Assembly (NCBI GenBank): GCA_021648755.1
Contig: JAKISG010000032.1
Location: 1 to 22,649, forward strand
DNA length: 22,649 bases
Reading direction: 5' to 3'
Origin: Flavobacteriaceae bacterium
GTDB lineage: Bacteria > Bacteroidota > Bacteroidia > Flavobacteriales > Flavobacteriaceae
The notes under the pieces were generated by a model. The model did not search any database, was not told the DNA's origin, and saw only the letters and a program-made list of their open reading frames with translations. This document shows, in pieces, positions 9,401 to 15,662 of this stretch (position 1 is the first letter of the stretch; the number at the start of each line of letters is the position of its first letter). The position numbers and the translations under genes were made by a program.

Positions 9401-10216
9401 AACCCTATACAATTAAAAGAATTGGTAACCATTAAATACGAACAAGGACCACAAGTTATAAAAAGTGAAGATACTTTTTTAATAGGCTACGTATTGTTTG
9501 ACAAGGTAGATGGTTTTGCCGAGGTTAATGTAGTCGAAACCGCTCAAAAAGCAATTCAAGGACAAATAGATAGAGGCGAATTAATCGTACCAAAAGGAAT
9601 AAATTACAAATTTACAGGAACCTATGAAAACCAAATACGAGCAGAAAAAACATTAGCTATAGTAGTGCCTTTAGCATTGGTAATTATTTTACTAATACTA
9701 TACTTTCAGTTTAAATCAATAACAACATCACTTTTAGTATTTACAGGAATATTAGTTGCTTTTGCAGGAGGATTTATTATGATCGGGTTGTATAATACAG
9801 ATTGGTTCTTAAACTTCAATGCCTTTGGAATAGATTTTCGAGAATTATTTCAAATAAAAACAATTAATTTAAGTGTCGCCGTTTGGGTTGGATTTATTGC
9901 ACTATTTGGAATAGCAACAGATGACGGTGTAGTTATGGCAACCTATTTAACTCAAATATTCGATAGAAATAAACCAAAAACCAAACAAGAAATAAGAAAA
10001 TCGGTAATAGAAGCAGGACAAAAACGAATAAGACCTTGTTTAATGACAACCGCAACAACTATTTTAGCATTATTACCAATATTAACAAGTACAGGTAGAG
10101 GAAGTGATATTATGATACCAATGGCAATACCAAGTTTTGGCGGAATGCTCGTAGCTTTAATTACGCTCTTTGTAGTGCCCGTTTTATTTAGTTGGATGAA
10201 AGAGTTAAGAATCTAA
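6488..10216 (+). CDS. cusA: CusA-type heavy-metal RND efflux permease
   Basis: This 1242-residue inner-membrane pump is of the HME-RND family. It starts with a single helix (residues about 12-30), then a large periplasmic loop (GPDATGLGQIFWYTLEG), and a helix block containing AIAIGTMVDIGVILTEN with D430 and E437. That motif matches the monovalent-metal CusA branch better than CzcA. Three methionines fall where the Cu/Ag-binding ones of E. coli CusA appear to lie: M682 (FLLMPTSM), M732 (PLSMYEN) and M848 (RLVMLQTGM). The C-terminal half ends with GIATDDGVVMATYL and the usual helices. It is longer than E. coli CusA (about 1050) because of an extra membrane stretch at about 527-625, usual in Bacteroidota, and a periplasmic loop at about 740-820. 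That loop carries an in-frame repeat encoding KNEKLKMKN (768-776 region). The TolC-like gene follows directly; the CusB-type partner is 11 kb downstream. Confidence 0.93.
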   Translation: MLNKSIKFLIENKLVAVLLVTLFVGWGISTAPFNWDNLGIPRNPVAVDAIPDIGENQQIVFTKWDGRSPQDIEDQITYPLTTSLLGIPGVKTIRSSSAFGFSSIYIIFEENIEFYWSRSRILEKLNSLPKGLLPDGIQPSLGPDATGLGQIFWYTLEGRDEEGNVTGGWDLHELRSIQDYYVKYALSSASGVSEVASIGGYVKEYQVDIDPDILKQYNITLNQVVNAVRKSNKDIGAKTIEINQAEYLVRGLGYIKSVEDLENAVVTSTNLTPILVKDIAKVSLGPAPRRGLLDKEGAEVVGGVVVARYGANPMEVITNVKKQINEISTGLPSKVLKDGRTSQLTIVPFYDRTELIEETLDTLNEAITLQILITILVIIMMIFNLKVSALISGLLPVAVLMVFIGMKLFGVDANIVALSGIAIAIGTMVDIGVILTENIIRHIDESKLDKVKRSVNSIVYTATEEVSGAILTAVATTIVSFVPVFTMIGSEGKLFRPLAATKTMALTASVIAALFLIPPFAAWLFNWKSPKKKFSLVINILLIFLGIYTIIQGYYLGILLIAFAITSLLKLKKIISEKKLNTLNVIISGITIVTLLAIYWRPLGVDYSIFSNLIFVSIICFGLLGVFTLFQKYYVRILTWALNNKLLFLAIPTIIVYLGFSAWSKTGKEFMPSLNEGSFLLMPTSMPHSGVAENKRVLQQLDIAVSTINEIQTVVGKSGRVESALDPAPLSMYENVIIYKPEYKQDKDRKRLKFKVNGDGLFYVKVKNEKLKMKNDSTANIQYSKLVPSGTKIETKNLIIDQEGAYYRNWRKHIKSTDDIWTEIVKVTKLPGVTSAPKLQPIETRLVMLQTGMRAPMGIKVKGQNLATIEAFGIKLEKILKQIKGVKKEAVFADRIVGKPYLLIDIDREKIARYGLAIQDVQSILEVAIGGKILTQTVEGRERYGVRVRYPRELRTSPTDLENIYVPTKKGNPIQLKELVTIKYEQGPQVIKSEDTFLIGYVLFDKVDGFAEVNVVETAQKAIQGQIDRGELIVPKGINYKFTGTYENQIRAEKTLAIVVPLALVIILLILYFQFKSITTSLLVFTGILVAFAGGFIMIGLYNTDWFLNFNAFGIDFRELFQIKTINLSVAVWVGFIALFGIATDDGVVMATYLTQIFDRNKPKTKQEIRKSVIEAGQKRIRPCLMTTATTILALLPILTSTGRGSDIMIPMAIPSFGGMLVALITLFVVPVLFSWMKELRI
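8777..8814 (+). repeat. In-frame (A/G)TGAAAA repeat inside cusA
   Basis: The stretch is built of GTGAAA, GTGAAAA, ATGAAAA, TTAAAA, ATGAAAA and ATGA units. It is read in frame as VKVKNEKLKMKND (CusA residues 764-776) in the variable periplasmic loop between the M732 region and the conserved block that leads to M848. Nearly the same sequence and peptide occur in the CusB-type gene at 22484-22519, and related stretches occur at 10215, 16431 and 21163. Confidence 0.75.
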
Positions 10217-10250
10217 AATGAAAAATTTAAAATGAGTATAAAAATTTAAT
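10215..10250 (+). repeat. Copy of the (A/G)TGAAAA repeat directly after cusA
   Basis: AAAATGAAAAATTTAAAATG begins within the cusA stop codon and continues into the 98-bp gap before the TolC-like gene. It has the same unit structure as the repeat within cusA. Confidence 0.5.
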
Positions 10251-10314
10251 ATTTAAAAATAAAGAACTCGTAGCAAAATGCTGTTCAATAAAAACAACAA
10301 AATCAAGAATTATA

Positions 10315-11574
10315 ATGAAAACAATATATAAACATAAAAATTTTTCACTTAAAGTGATATTTATTTTTCACTTTTTACTTTTCACTTTTCATTTACCACT
10401 TTTCACTTTTCACTTAAACGCGCAAACACTAAATGAGTATGTAAAAATTGCAAGAATAAACAACTCTAATCTAAAAGTAAAAACAGCCAATTACGAACTA
10501 GCCAAAGAAAAAGTAAATGAAGTAGGTACATATCAAAATACAAATATAAACTTAGGCGTTTTTGCCTTAACACCAGAAACTAGAGTAGGTTCACAGTTGT
10601 TTAGAGTAGGAGCAAGCCAAAAATTACCTTGGTTTGGAGAGTTTACTGCTCAAAAAAATGCTGTAAAAGCAAAGGCAGAAATTAAACAATATGATATTGT
10701 TTTGTCTGAAAGAAATTTAGATTTTCAAGTAAAAAAAGCCTATTTCGAAATCTATAAACAACAAGTAATTACAGCAATTTTAAAAGATAATAAACTCATT
10801 TTAAAAACTTACGAAAGTATGGCTTTGGCAGCCTTATCAAATAGTAGAGCAACGATGAGTGATGTACTGCGAATTAGAGTACAAACAAACGAATTGCATA
10901 GTAAAATTTTTCAAAACATTAATAGTATTAAAACATTAAGTAAAAACTTTAATAAATTGTTACAACGAGAAAACAAAGCCTTAAATGTAGTAGATAGTTT
11001 AAATGTATTAGACATTCTAGTAAAGAATCAAACTATTAACAACCATCCAAGTATTGCAAAAATTTTGGAAATGAATAAGGTGTATGATGCTAGAGAAAAA
11101 TTAATAGACATTGATAAAAAACCAAAAATTACAGTTGGATTAGACTATATTTTAGTAGATGGCTATAATGATTTAAACCCCAATCAAAACGGAAAAGATA
11201 TTTTAATGCCAAAAGTTTCAGTAGGCATACCAATATTTAATAAAAAATTCTCTTCGCAATACAAACAAATAAAAATACAAGAAGAAATATTAAAAGATGA
11301 AATTGAAAACCAAAAAAATAATCTAAATATTGCTTTAGATCAATCTAAATTAGAAATAGACAATGCCATTTTAAGTGTTATAGCAGCACAAAAAAACAAA
11401 ACAGAAATACAACGTGCTATCAATGTAGATTTAAAAGCCTACGAAACAGGTATATTAGATTACGATAAAATATTACGATTACAATTACAAAAAATAAAAT
11501 TTCAATTAGCAGAAATAGAAGCCATTAAAAAGGCTTATATCGCGAAAGCGAAAGTGGAATATTTAGTAGAATAA
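10315..11574 (+). CDS. TolC-family outer-membrane efflux channel (CusC-like partner)
   Basis: The 419-residue protein has a signal peptide of about 37 residues ending NAQ and the repeated long amphipathic helices of the OEP/TolC fold: LNEYVKIARINNSNLKV at the start, QKLPWFGEFTAQKNAV, then helical blocks rich in Lys, Gln and Asn at about 130-220 and 320-419. It would form the outer-membrane and periplasmic conduit of the CusA pump encoded 98 bp upstream. Flavobacterial homologues in copper clusters are of similar length. There is no lipobox. The signal peptide is odd: residues about 10-34 are encoded by an antisense copy of the (A/G)TGAAAA repeat, giving the Phe/His/Leu/Thr-rich core FHFLLFTFHLPLFTFHL. 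The ATG at 10315 gives a usable signal peptide and lies closest to cusA. Confidence 0.88.
   Translation: MKTIYKHKNFSLKVIFIFHFLLFTFHLPLFTFHLNAQTLNEYVKIARINNSNLKVKTANYELAKEKVNEVGTYQNTNINLGVFALTPETRVGSQLFRVGASQKLPWFGEFTAQKNAVKAKAEIKQYDIVLSERNLDFQVKKAYFEIYKQQVITAILKDNKLILKTYESMALAALSNSRATMSDVLRIRVQTNELHSKIFQNINSIKTLSKNFNKLLQRENKALNVVDSLNVLDILVKNQTINNHPSIAKILEMNKVYDAREKLIDIDKKPKITVGLDYILVDGYNDLNPNQNGKDILMPKVSVGIPIFNKKFSSQYKQIKIQEEILKDEIENQKNNLNIALDQSKLEIDNAILSVIAAQKNKTEIQRAINVDLKAYETGILDYDKILRLQLQKIKFQLAEIEAIKKAYIAKAKVEYLVE
10341..10415 (-). repeat. Antisense (A/G)TGAAAA repeat forming the signal-peptide core of the TolC-like protein
   Basis: On the plus strand TTTTCACTT / TTTTCATTT / TTTTTACTT units recur about seven times. 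They are the reverse complement of the (A/G)TGAAAA units seen in cusA and elsewhere. Read in the TolC-like frame they give FHFLLFTFHLPLFTFHL, the hydrophobic region of the signal peptide. Confidence 0.7.
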
Positions 11575-11618
11575 AATGTATAGACTTAATTTAATATTTA
11601 GCACAAAAAATAAATAAA

Positions 11619-12191
11619 TTGAAAGAAAATAATATAAAAATTAGCATAAAAAATATGGTTTGTAATCGCTGTGTAAAAGTGATTAAAGATGAATTGAAAA
11701 AAAACAATATTGATTTTATAGATGTTAATTTAGGCACAATACAGTTCCAACAAGAAATTTCAGAAGAAGATACAAGGAAACTCAAAAGTATTCTAATAAA
11801 AGAAGGTTTTGAATTGCTTGAAACTCGTGATGCCAAAATAGTAAGTCAAGCAAAATTTTTAATTATAGATGCTATACATCATCAAAGGAAAAAACCATCA
11901 ACTCAAAATTTTTCAGAATTTCTCTCTATAAATTTAAAGGTAGATTATTCTCATTTAAGCAAAGTATTTTCAGAAATAGAAGGAAAAACAATAGAACATT
12001 TCACAATAGAACAAAAAGTCGAACGTGCTAAAGAACTACTACTTTATAATGAACTAACTTTAAGTCAAATTTCATACGAACTTAATTATAGCAGTCCACA
12101 ACATTTATCAAGGCAATTTAAAAAAGTTACAGGAATAACGCCTACGCAGTTTAAAAATACAGGAAAAAGAAAGAAATTAGATACAATTTAG
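11619..12191 (+). CDS. AraC-family regulator with N-terminal HMA-like metal-binding domain
   Basis: The 190-residue protein joins two parts. Residues about 5-70 look like a ferredoxin-fold heavy-metal-associated domain with C15-N-R-C18 (NMVCNRCVKVIKDEL). Residues about 85-183 are an AraC/XylS-type double helix-turn-helix: LSQISYELNYSSPQHLSRQF followed by KKVTGITPTQFK. The order suggests a one-component cytoplasmic sensor in which Cu(I) or a similar soft metal bound at the CxxC pair alters DNA binding. That is inference from domain order. TTG at 11619 is the best start, as the ATG at 11655 would remove the first beta strand of the HMA fold. The gene lies 44 bp after the TolC-like gene and 62 bp before copA, a gap holding an inverted repeat that is a candidate operator. 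Confidence 0.82.
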   Translation: MKENNIKISIKNMVCNRCVKVIKDELKKNNIDFIDVNLGTIQFQQEISEEDTRKLKSILIKEGFELLETRDAKIVSQAKFLIIDAIHHQRKKPSTQNFSEFLSINLKVDYSHLSKVFSEIEGKTIEHFTIEQKVERAKELLLYNELTLSQISYELNYSSPQHLSRQFKKVTGITPTQFKNTGKRKKLDTI

Positions 12192-12201
12192 TCAGAATTG
12201 T

Positions 12202-12237
12202 ACACAAACTTATTTTATTATAAGATAACCTTTGTGT
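12202..12237. promoter_or_regulatory. Inverted repeat / promoter-like region before copA
   Basis: ACACAAA (12202-12208) and TTTGTGT (12231-12237) form a perfect inverted repeat with 22 bp between, and inside it CTTAT (12209-12213) mirrors ATAAG (12220-12224). The right part includes TAACCTTTG, one base longer than the -7 consensus TAnnTTTG, and the ATG of copA is 17 bp downstream. It may be the operator of the HMA-AraC regulator encoded just upstream, or a promoter for copA; the sequence alone cannot separate these. Confidence 0.4.
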
Positions 12238-12253
12238 GATAAAATAACAAATT

Positions 12254-14815
12254 ATGAAACACACCTATAAAATAACGGGAATGACCTGCACAGGTTGCAA
12301 AACCAATGTAGAAGATGCTTTAAATAATTTAAAAAAAATTACTAAGGTAGAAGCAAATCTAAAAGAAGAGATTGTAGTTGTAGAAATGACTTCGCACGTT
12401 TCATTGGAAGACATGCAAGAAACCTTGTTAAAGGCAGGATTACATTATACAATAACAGACAAAGAAAACGAAAAATCGTCTTGCTGTAACTCTAGAGAAG
12501 AAGAAAAAACCTCGTGTTGCTCTTCTGGAAAGAACAGCGACAAACCTAACAGGTTTTTAAAACCTATTAGGTCTCAAGACGGAAACGGAATTTTCTATTG
12601 TCCAATGCACTGCGAAGACGACAAAACATACACATCGCAAGTTGGTTGTCCAGTCTGCGGAATGGATTTGGTAGAACAACCAAAATTGGTGCAAACCATT
12701 CAATACACTTGTCCGATGCACCCAGAAGTTATCAAAGATGAAATGGGAAGTTGTCCTATCTGCGGAATGGATTTAGTACCAATGGAGCCTTCAGAAAGCG
12801 AAGAAGATAAGACGTACCAAAAATTACTTTCAAAAATGAAAATAGCCACACTTTTTACAGTACCTATTTTTATTATTGCAATGGGAGAATTAATTCCAGG
12901 AAATCCGTTTGCGAAAATAATGCCACAACATTCTTGGAATTGGGTACAATTAATTTTGTCGCTTCCAGTAGTATTTTACGCCTGTTGGATGTTTTTTGAA
13001 CGTGCGTGGAAATCTATTGTAACAATGAACCTAAATATGTTCACTTTAATAGGAATTGGTACAGGAATTGCGTGGTTATTCAGTATTGTAGCGATGTTTT
13101 TTCCAGACGTTTTTCCAGACCAGTTTAAAACCGAAGCAGGAACTGTCTATGTCTATTTTGAAGCAACAACCGTAATTTTAACCTTAGTTTTACTCGGACA
13201 ATTATTGGAAGCCAGAGCACACAGTCAAACCAGCGGAGCGATAAAAGAACTCTTAAAACTCGCGCCAACCGAAGCCACTTTGGTAACACCAGAAGGCGAT
13301 AAAACAATTTCAATCCATAACATTAAAAAGGGAGATTTACTACGTGTAAAACCAGGAGGAAAAATTCCCGTGGACGGAAAAATAACCGAAGGACACAGTA
13401 ATATTGACGAAAGTATGATTACTGGTGAACCAATACCTGTTGATAAAACAGTAAACGACAATGTGAGTTCAGGAACTATAAACGGAACAAAATCATTTGT
13501 AATGAGTGCTGAAAAAGTAGGTTCAGAAACTTTGCTTTCACAGATTATTCAGATGGTAAATAACGCAAGTAGGAGCAGAGCCCCGATTCAAAAATTAGCG
13601 GATAAAATTTCAAAATATTTTGTGCCAATTGTGATTGCAGTTGCTATAATAACCTTTTTTGCTTGGTATATTTTTGGTCCAGAAGAAGATAAGATGGTTT
13701 TTGGTTTTGTAAACGCAATAGCCGTATTAATCATTGCTTGTCCGTGTGCATTAGGATTAGCAACCCCAATGTCTGTAATGGTTGGCGTAGGAAAAGGCGC
13801 ATTAAATGGCGTGTTGATTAAAAATGCCGAAGCCTTAGAAAATCTAAATAAAGTGGATATTTTAATTACAGATAAAACAGGAACGATAACCGAAGGAAAA
13901 CCATCTGTTGAAAAAGTAGTAAATACTAAAGGAGAAAATGATGATGATTTATTGCAGATAATCGCTTCCTTAAATAAATATAGCGAACATCCATTAGCAG
14001 AAGCCATCGTAAAAAAAGCAGAGAAATTAGAGATGTCATTAAGTGATTCAGACAACTTTGAAGCCGTAATGGGAAAAGGAGTTACAGGAACAATAGAAGG
14101 TAAAGATGTTGCAATTGGCAACAAAAAATTAATGATACAAATTGGTGTAACTGTTCCTTCAGAAATTGATAAAAATGTGATTGAAGAACAAAAACAAGGT
14201 AAAACAGTTTCCTATATTTCAGTTAATGAAAAAGTGGTTGGTTACGTTTGTATTACAGATGCCATCAAAGAAACCAGCAAAGAAGCCATTGCAACCTTGC
14301 AAAAACACGGCGTTGAAGTTATAATGCTCACAGGGGATAATGCCCGAACGGCAAAATCGGTTGCCGATGAGTTGAATTTAGCCAATTTTCAAGCCGAATG
14401 TTTGCCAGAAGACAAACTAAAAGTAATTAAAGAACTACAAGCCAAAGGAAAAGTAGTCGCAATGGCAGGAGACGGAATCAACGATGCACCAGCATTGGCA
14501 CAATCTGATGTTGGTATTGCAATGGGAACAGGTACGGATGTTGCCATAGAAAGTAGCGAAGTAACCTTGGTAAAAGGCGATTTAATGGGCATTGTAAAAG
14601 CAACGAATTTAGGAACAAAAGTGATGCGAAACATCAAACAGAACCTATTTTTTGCATTTATTTATAATATATTAGGAGTTCCAATTGCCGCAGGATTGCT
14701 ATATCCAATTTTTGGATGGTTATTATCGCCAATGATTGCTGCAGCGGCAATGGCATTTAGTTCATTTTCGGTAATTGTGAATTCGTTGCGATTGCGTAAT
14801 GTGGATTTGGATTGA
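12254..14815 (+). CDS. copA: Cu(I)-exporting P1B-type ATPase
   Basis: CopA uses ATP to move Cu(I), probably also Ag(I), from cytoplasm to periplasm. The 853-residue protein begins with an HMA domain (1-70, GMTCTGCKTNVEDAL) and a Cys-rich stretch with two CC pairs (SSCCNS, TSCCSS). Two heavy-metal-binding modules follow at about 115-180: YCPMHCEDD ending CPVCGMDL, and YTCPMHPEV ending CPICGMDL. Next come the membrane helices with the metal-binding motif CPCALG (C496-C498), phosphorylation motif DKTGT (D540), the SEHPLAEA motif of the nucleotide domain, and GDGINDAPAL (from G739). The C-terminal GDLMGI and final helices are normal. Residues 97-107 (KPNRFLKPIRS) are encoded by a REP-like palindrome inserted in frame between the Cys-rich stretch and the first metal module. 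The gene follows the HMA-AraC regulator. Confidence 0.96.
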   Translation: MKHTYKITGMTCTGCKTNVEDALNNLKKITKVEANLKEEIVVVEMTSHVSLEDMQETLLKAGLHYTITDKENEKSSCCNSREEEKTSCCSSGKNSDKPNRFLKPIRSQDGNGIFYCPMHCEDDKTYTSQVGCPVCGMDLVEQPKLVQTIQYTCPMHPEVIKDEMGSCPICGMDLVPMEPSESEEDKTYQKLLSKMKIATLFTVPIFIIAMGELIPGNPFAKIMPQHSWNWVQLILSLPVVFYACWMFFERAWKSIVTMNLNMFTLIGIGTGIAWLFSIVAMFFPDVFPDQFKTEAGTVYVYFEATTVILTLVLLGQLLEARAHSQTSGAIKELLKLAPTEATLVTPEGDKTISIHNIKKGDLLRVKPGGKIPVDGKITEGHSNIDESMITGEPIPVDKTVNDNVSSGTINGTKSFVMSAEKVGSETLLSQIIQMVNNASRSRAPIQKLADKISKYFVPIVIAVAIITFFAWYIFGPEEDKMVFGFVNAIAVLIIACPCALGLATPMSVMVGVGKGALNGVLIKNAEALENLNKVDILITDKTGTITEGKPSVEKVVNTKGENDDDLLQIIASLNKYSEHPLAEAIVKKAEKLEMSLSDSDNFEAVMGKGVTGTIEGKDVAIGNKKLMIQIGVTVPSEIDKNVIEEQKQGKTVSYISVNEKVVGYVCITDAIKETSKEAIATLQKHGVEVIMLTGDNARTAKSVADELNLANFQAECLPEDKLKVIKELQAKGKVVAMAGDGINDAPALAQSDVGIAMGTGTDVAIESSEVTLVKGDLMGIVKATNLGTKVMRNIKQNLFFAFIYNILGVPIAAGLLYPIFGWLLSPMIAAAAMAFSSFSVIVNSLRLRNVDLD
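12544..12572. repeat. REP-like palindrome inside copA
   Basis: Left arm ACCTAACAGGTTTT, spacer T, right arm AAAACCTATTAGGT, with one mismatch between arms. It is the same palindrome as the perfect copy after the RAYT gene (15616-15648). It is read in frame as residues 97-107 of CopA, KPNRFLKPIRS. Confidence 0.88.
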
Positions 14816-14846
14816 AATAGTTCCCGCAGATAATGCAATTTTTTTT

Positions 14847-14876
14847 AGGTTTTAAAAACCTGTTAGGTCTTATAAA
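14847..14876 (+). repeat. REP-like palindrome downstream of copA, left arm eroded
   Basis: Core AGGTTTT-A-AAAACCT, followed by the full right arm and its tail, CTGTTAGGTCTTATAAA. The outer left arm is replaced by a T run. The tail CTTATAAA is identical to that of the copy at 15616, so the two lie in the same orientation. Confidence 0.75.
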
Positions 14877-14932
14877 GAGAAAACAAAATACTAATATTCA
14901 ATAATAGAATAAAAACAAAAATAAAGAAAGTG

Positions 14933-14957
14933 AACTATCCGAAAATATCGGACAGTT
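14933..14957. repeat. Second type of palindrome between copA and the RAYT gene
   Basis: AACT-A-TCCGA, loop AAATA, TCGGA-C-AGTT: a 10-position stem with a single A/C mismatch. It differs from the ACCTAACAGG palindromes. The distance from the copA stop (118 bp) and the lack of a T-tract make a simple terminator unlikely. Confidence 0.55.
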
Positions 14958-14974
14958 GAAAATGAAATAAAACT

Positions 14975-15008
14975 TTAACAGATTTTGAAAACTGTTAGAT
15001 CTTTTAAA
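14975..15008 (+). repeat. Diverged REP-like palindrome just upstream of the RAYT gene
   Basis: TTTAACAGATTTT-G-AAAACTGTTAGATC followed by TTTTAAA. Arms and tail correspond position by position to the AACAGGTTTT / AAAACCTGTTAGGTCTTATAAA type with several changes. It ends 13 bp before the RAYT start codon, so the RAYT gene has a family member on each side. Confidence 0.6.
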
Positions 15009-15021
15009 AAAAAAGTAAACA

Positions 15022-15615
15022 ATGAAACAGCAACCATTTGAATCGGAATATTTTTTCCATATTTACAATAGAGGAAATAATAAAGAAAATATTTTTTTTG
15101 AAAAGGAAAATTACAATTATTTTTTATTTTTGTTAAAAAAATATTTGTTGCAAATTGCAGATGTGTATAGTTATTGTTTGCTTCCTAATCATTTTCATAT
15201 TTTAATAAAAATTAAAGATGACAAAGAATTACCTATAAAAATGAGTCAAGGAAAGCAAAAATTACATCAACCAATATCTAATATGTTAAATGCTTATGCT
15301 AAGGCAATAAATAAGAAATATAATAGAACAGGAAGTTTATTTCAAGAACATCTAAAACGAATTAAGATTGAAAGAGAAGAATATTTAAGAAATTTAATAA
15401 TTTATATAAATACAAATTCTTCGCATCATCAAATAGAAGATTATAAAACATATAATTTTTCTTCCTATAAAAGTTTAACAAGTAATAAAAAGACACTTAT
15501 AGAACGTAACGAAGTTATTAGCCTATTTAATGATTTAGAGAATTTAAAATATGTTTTAGAACATAAAAAGGTGAGTATAGATAATAATATGCAAGAAATA
15601 ATTATAGAAGAATAG
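15022..15615 (+). CDS. REP-associated tyrosine transposase (RAYT), Y1 HUH nuclease
   Basis: This 197-residue protein of the IS200-like Y1 transposase superfamily shows YFFHIYNRGNNKENIFF, the HUH motif in LLPNHFHIL (H57, H59), a GSLFQEHLKRI loop, and YLRNLIIYINTNSSHH with Y128 as the likely nucleophile. RAYTs are single-copy domesticated transposases that cut at and move short REP palindromes rather than their own IS ends. Here matching palindromes sit 13 bp upstream of the ATG and immediately after the stop codon, the usual RAYT arrangement. No terminal inverted repeats or target duplication of a classical IS are visible. The gene interrupts an otherwise metal-related run, between copA and a DUF2310-like gene. 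The motifs look intact, so the enzyme may be active. Confidence 0.88.
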   Translation: MKQQPFESEYFFHIYNRGNNKENIFFEKENYNYFLFLLKKYLLQIADVYSYCLLPNHFHILIKIKDDKELPIKMSQGKQKLHQPISNMLNAYAKAINKKYNRTGSLFQEHLKRIKIEREEYLRNLIIYINTNSSHHQIEDYKTYNFSSYKSLTSNKKTLIERNEVISLFNDLENLKYVLEHKKVSIDNNMQEIIIEE

Positions 15616-15655
15616 AGACCTAACAGGTTTTTGAAACCTGTTAGGTCTTATAAAC
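15616..15655 (+). repeat. Perfect REP-like palindrome following the RAYT stop codon
   Basis: AGACCTAACAGGTTT, loop TTG, AAACCTGTTAGGTCT: a perfect 15-bp stem at 15616-15648, beginning at the base after the RAYT stop, then the tail TATAAAC to 15655. It is the best-preserved copy of the family in the window. Confidence 0.92.
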
Positions 15656-15662
15656 AAGAAAT

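Noticed and set aside
13588..14124. 178-codon minus-strand ORF opposite copA
   Set aside because: It lies entirely antisense to strongly conserved CopA motifs and its Ser/Thr/Ile-rich translation looks like no protein family.
15022..15655. Complete IS200/IS605 insertion sequence
   Set aside because: The protein is of the REP-associated type and the flanking palindromes recur elsewhere (copA); no TnpB partner, IS-type ends or separate boundaries are visible.
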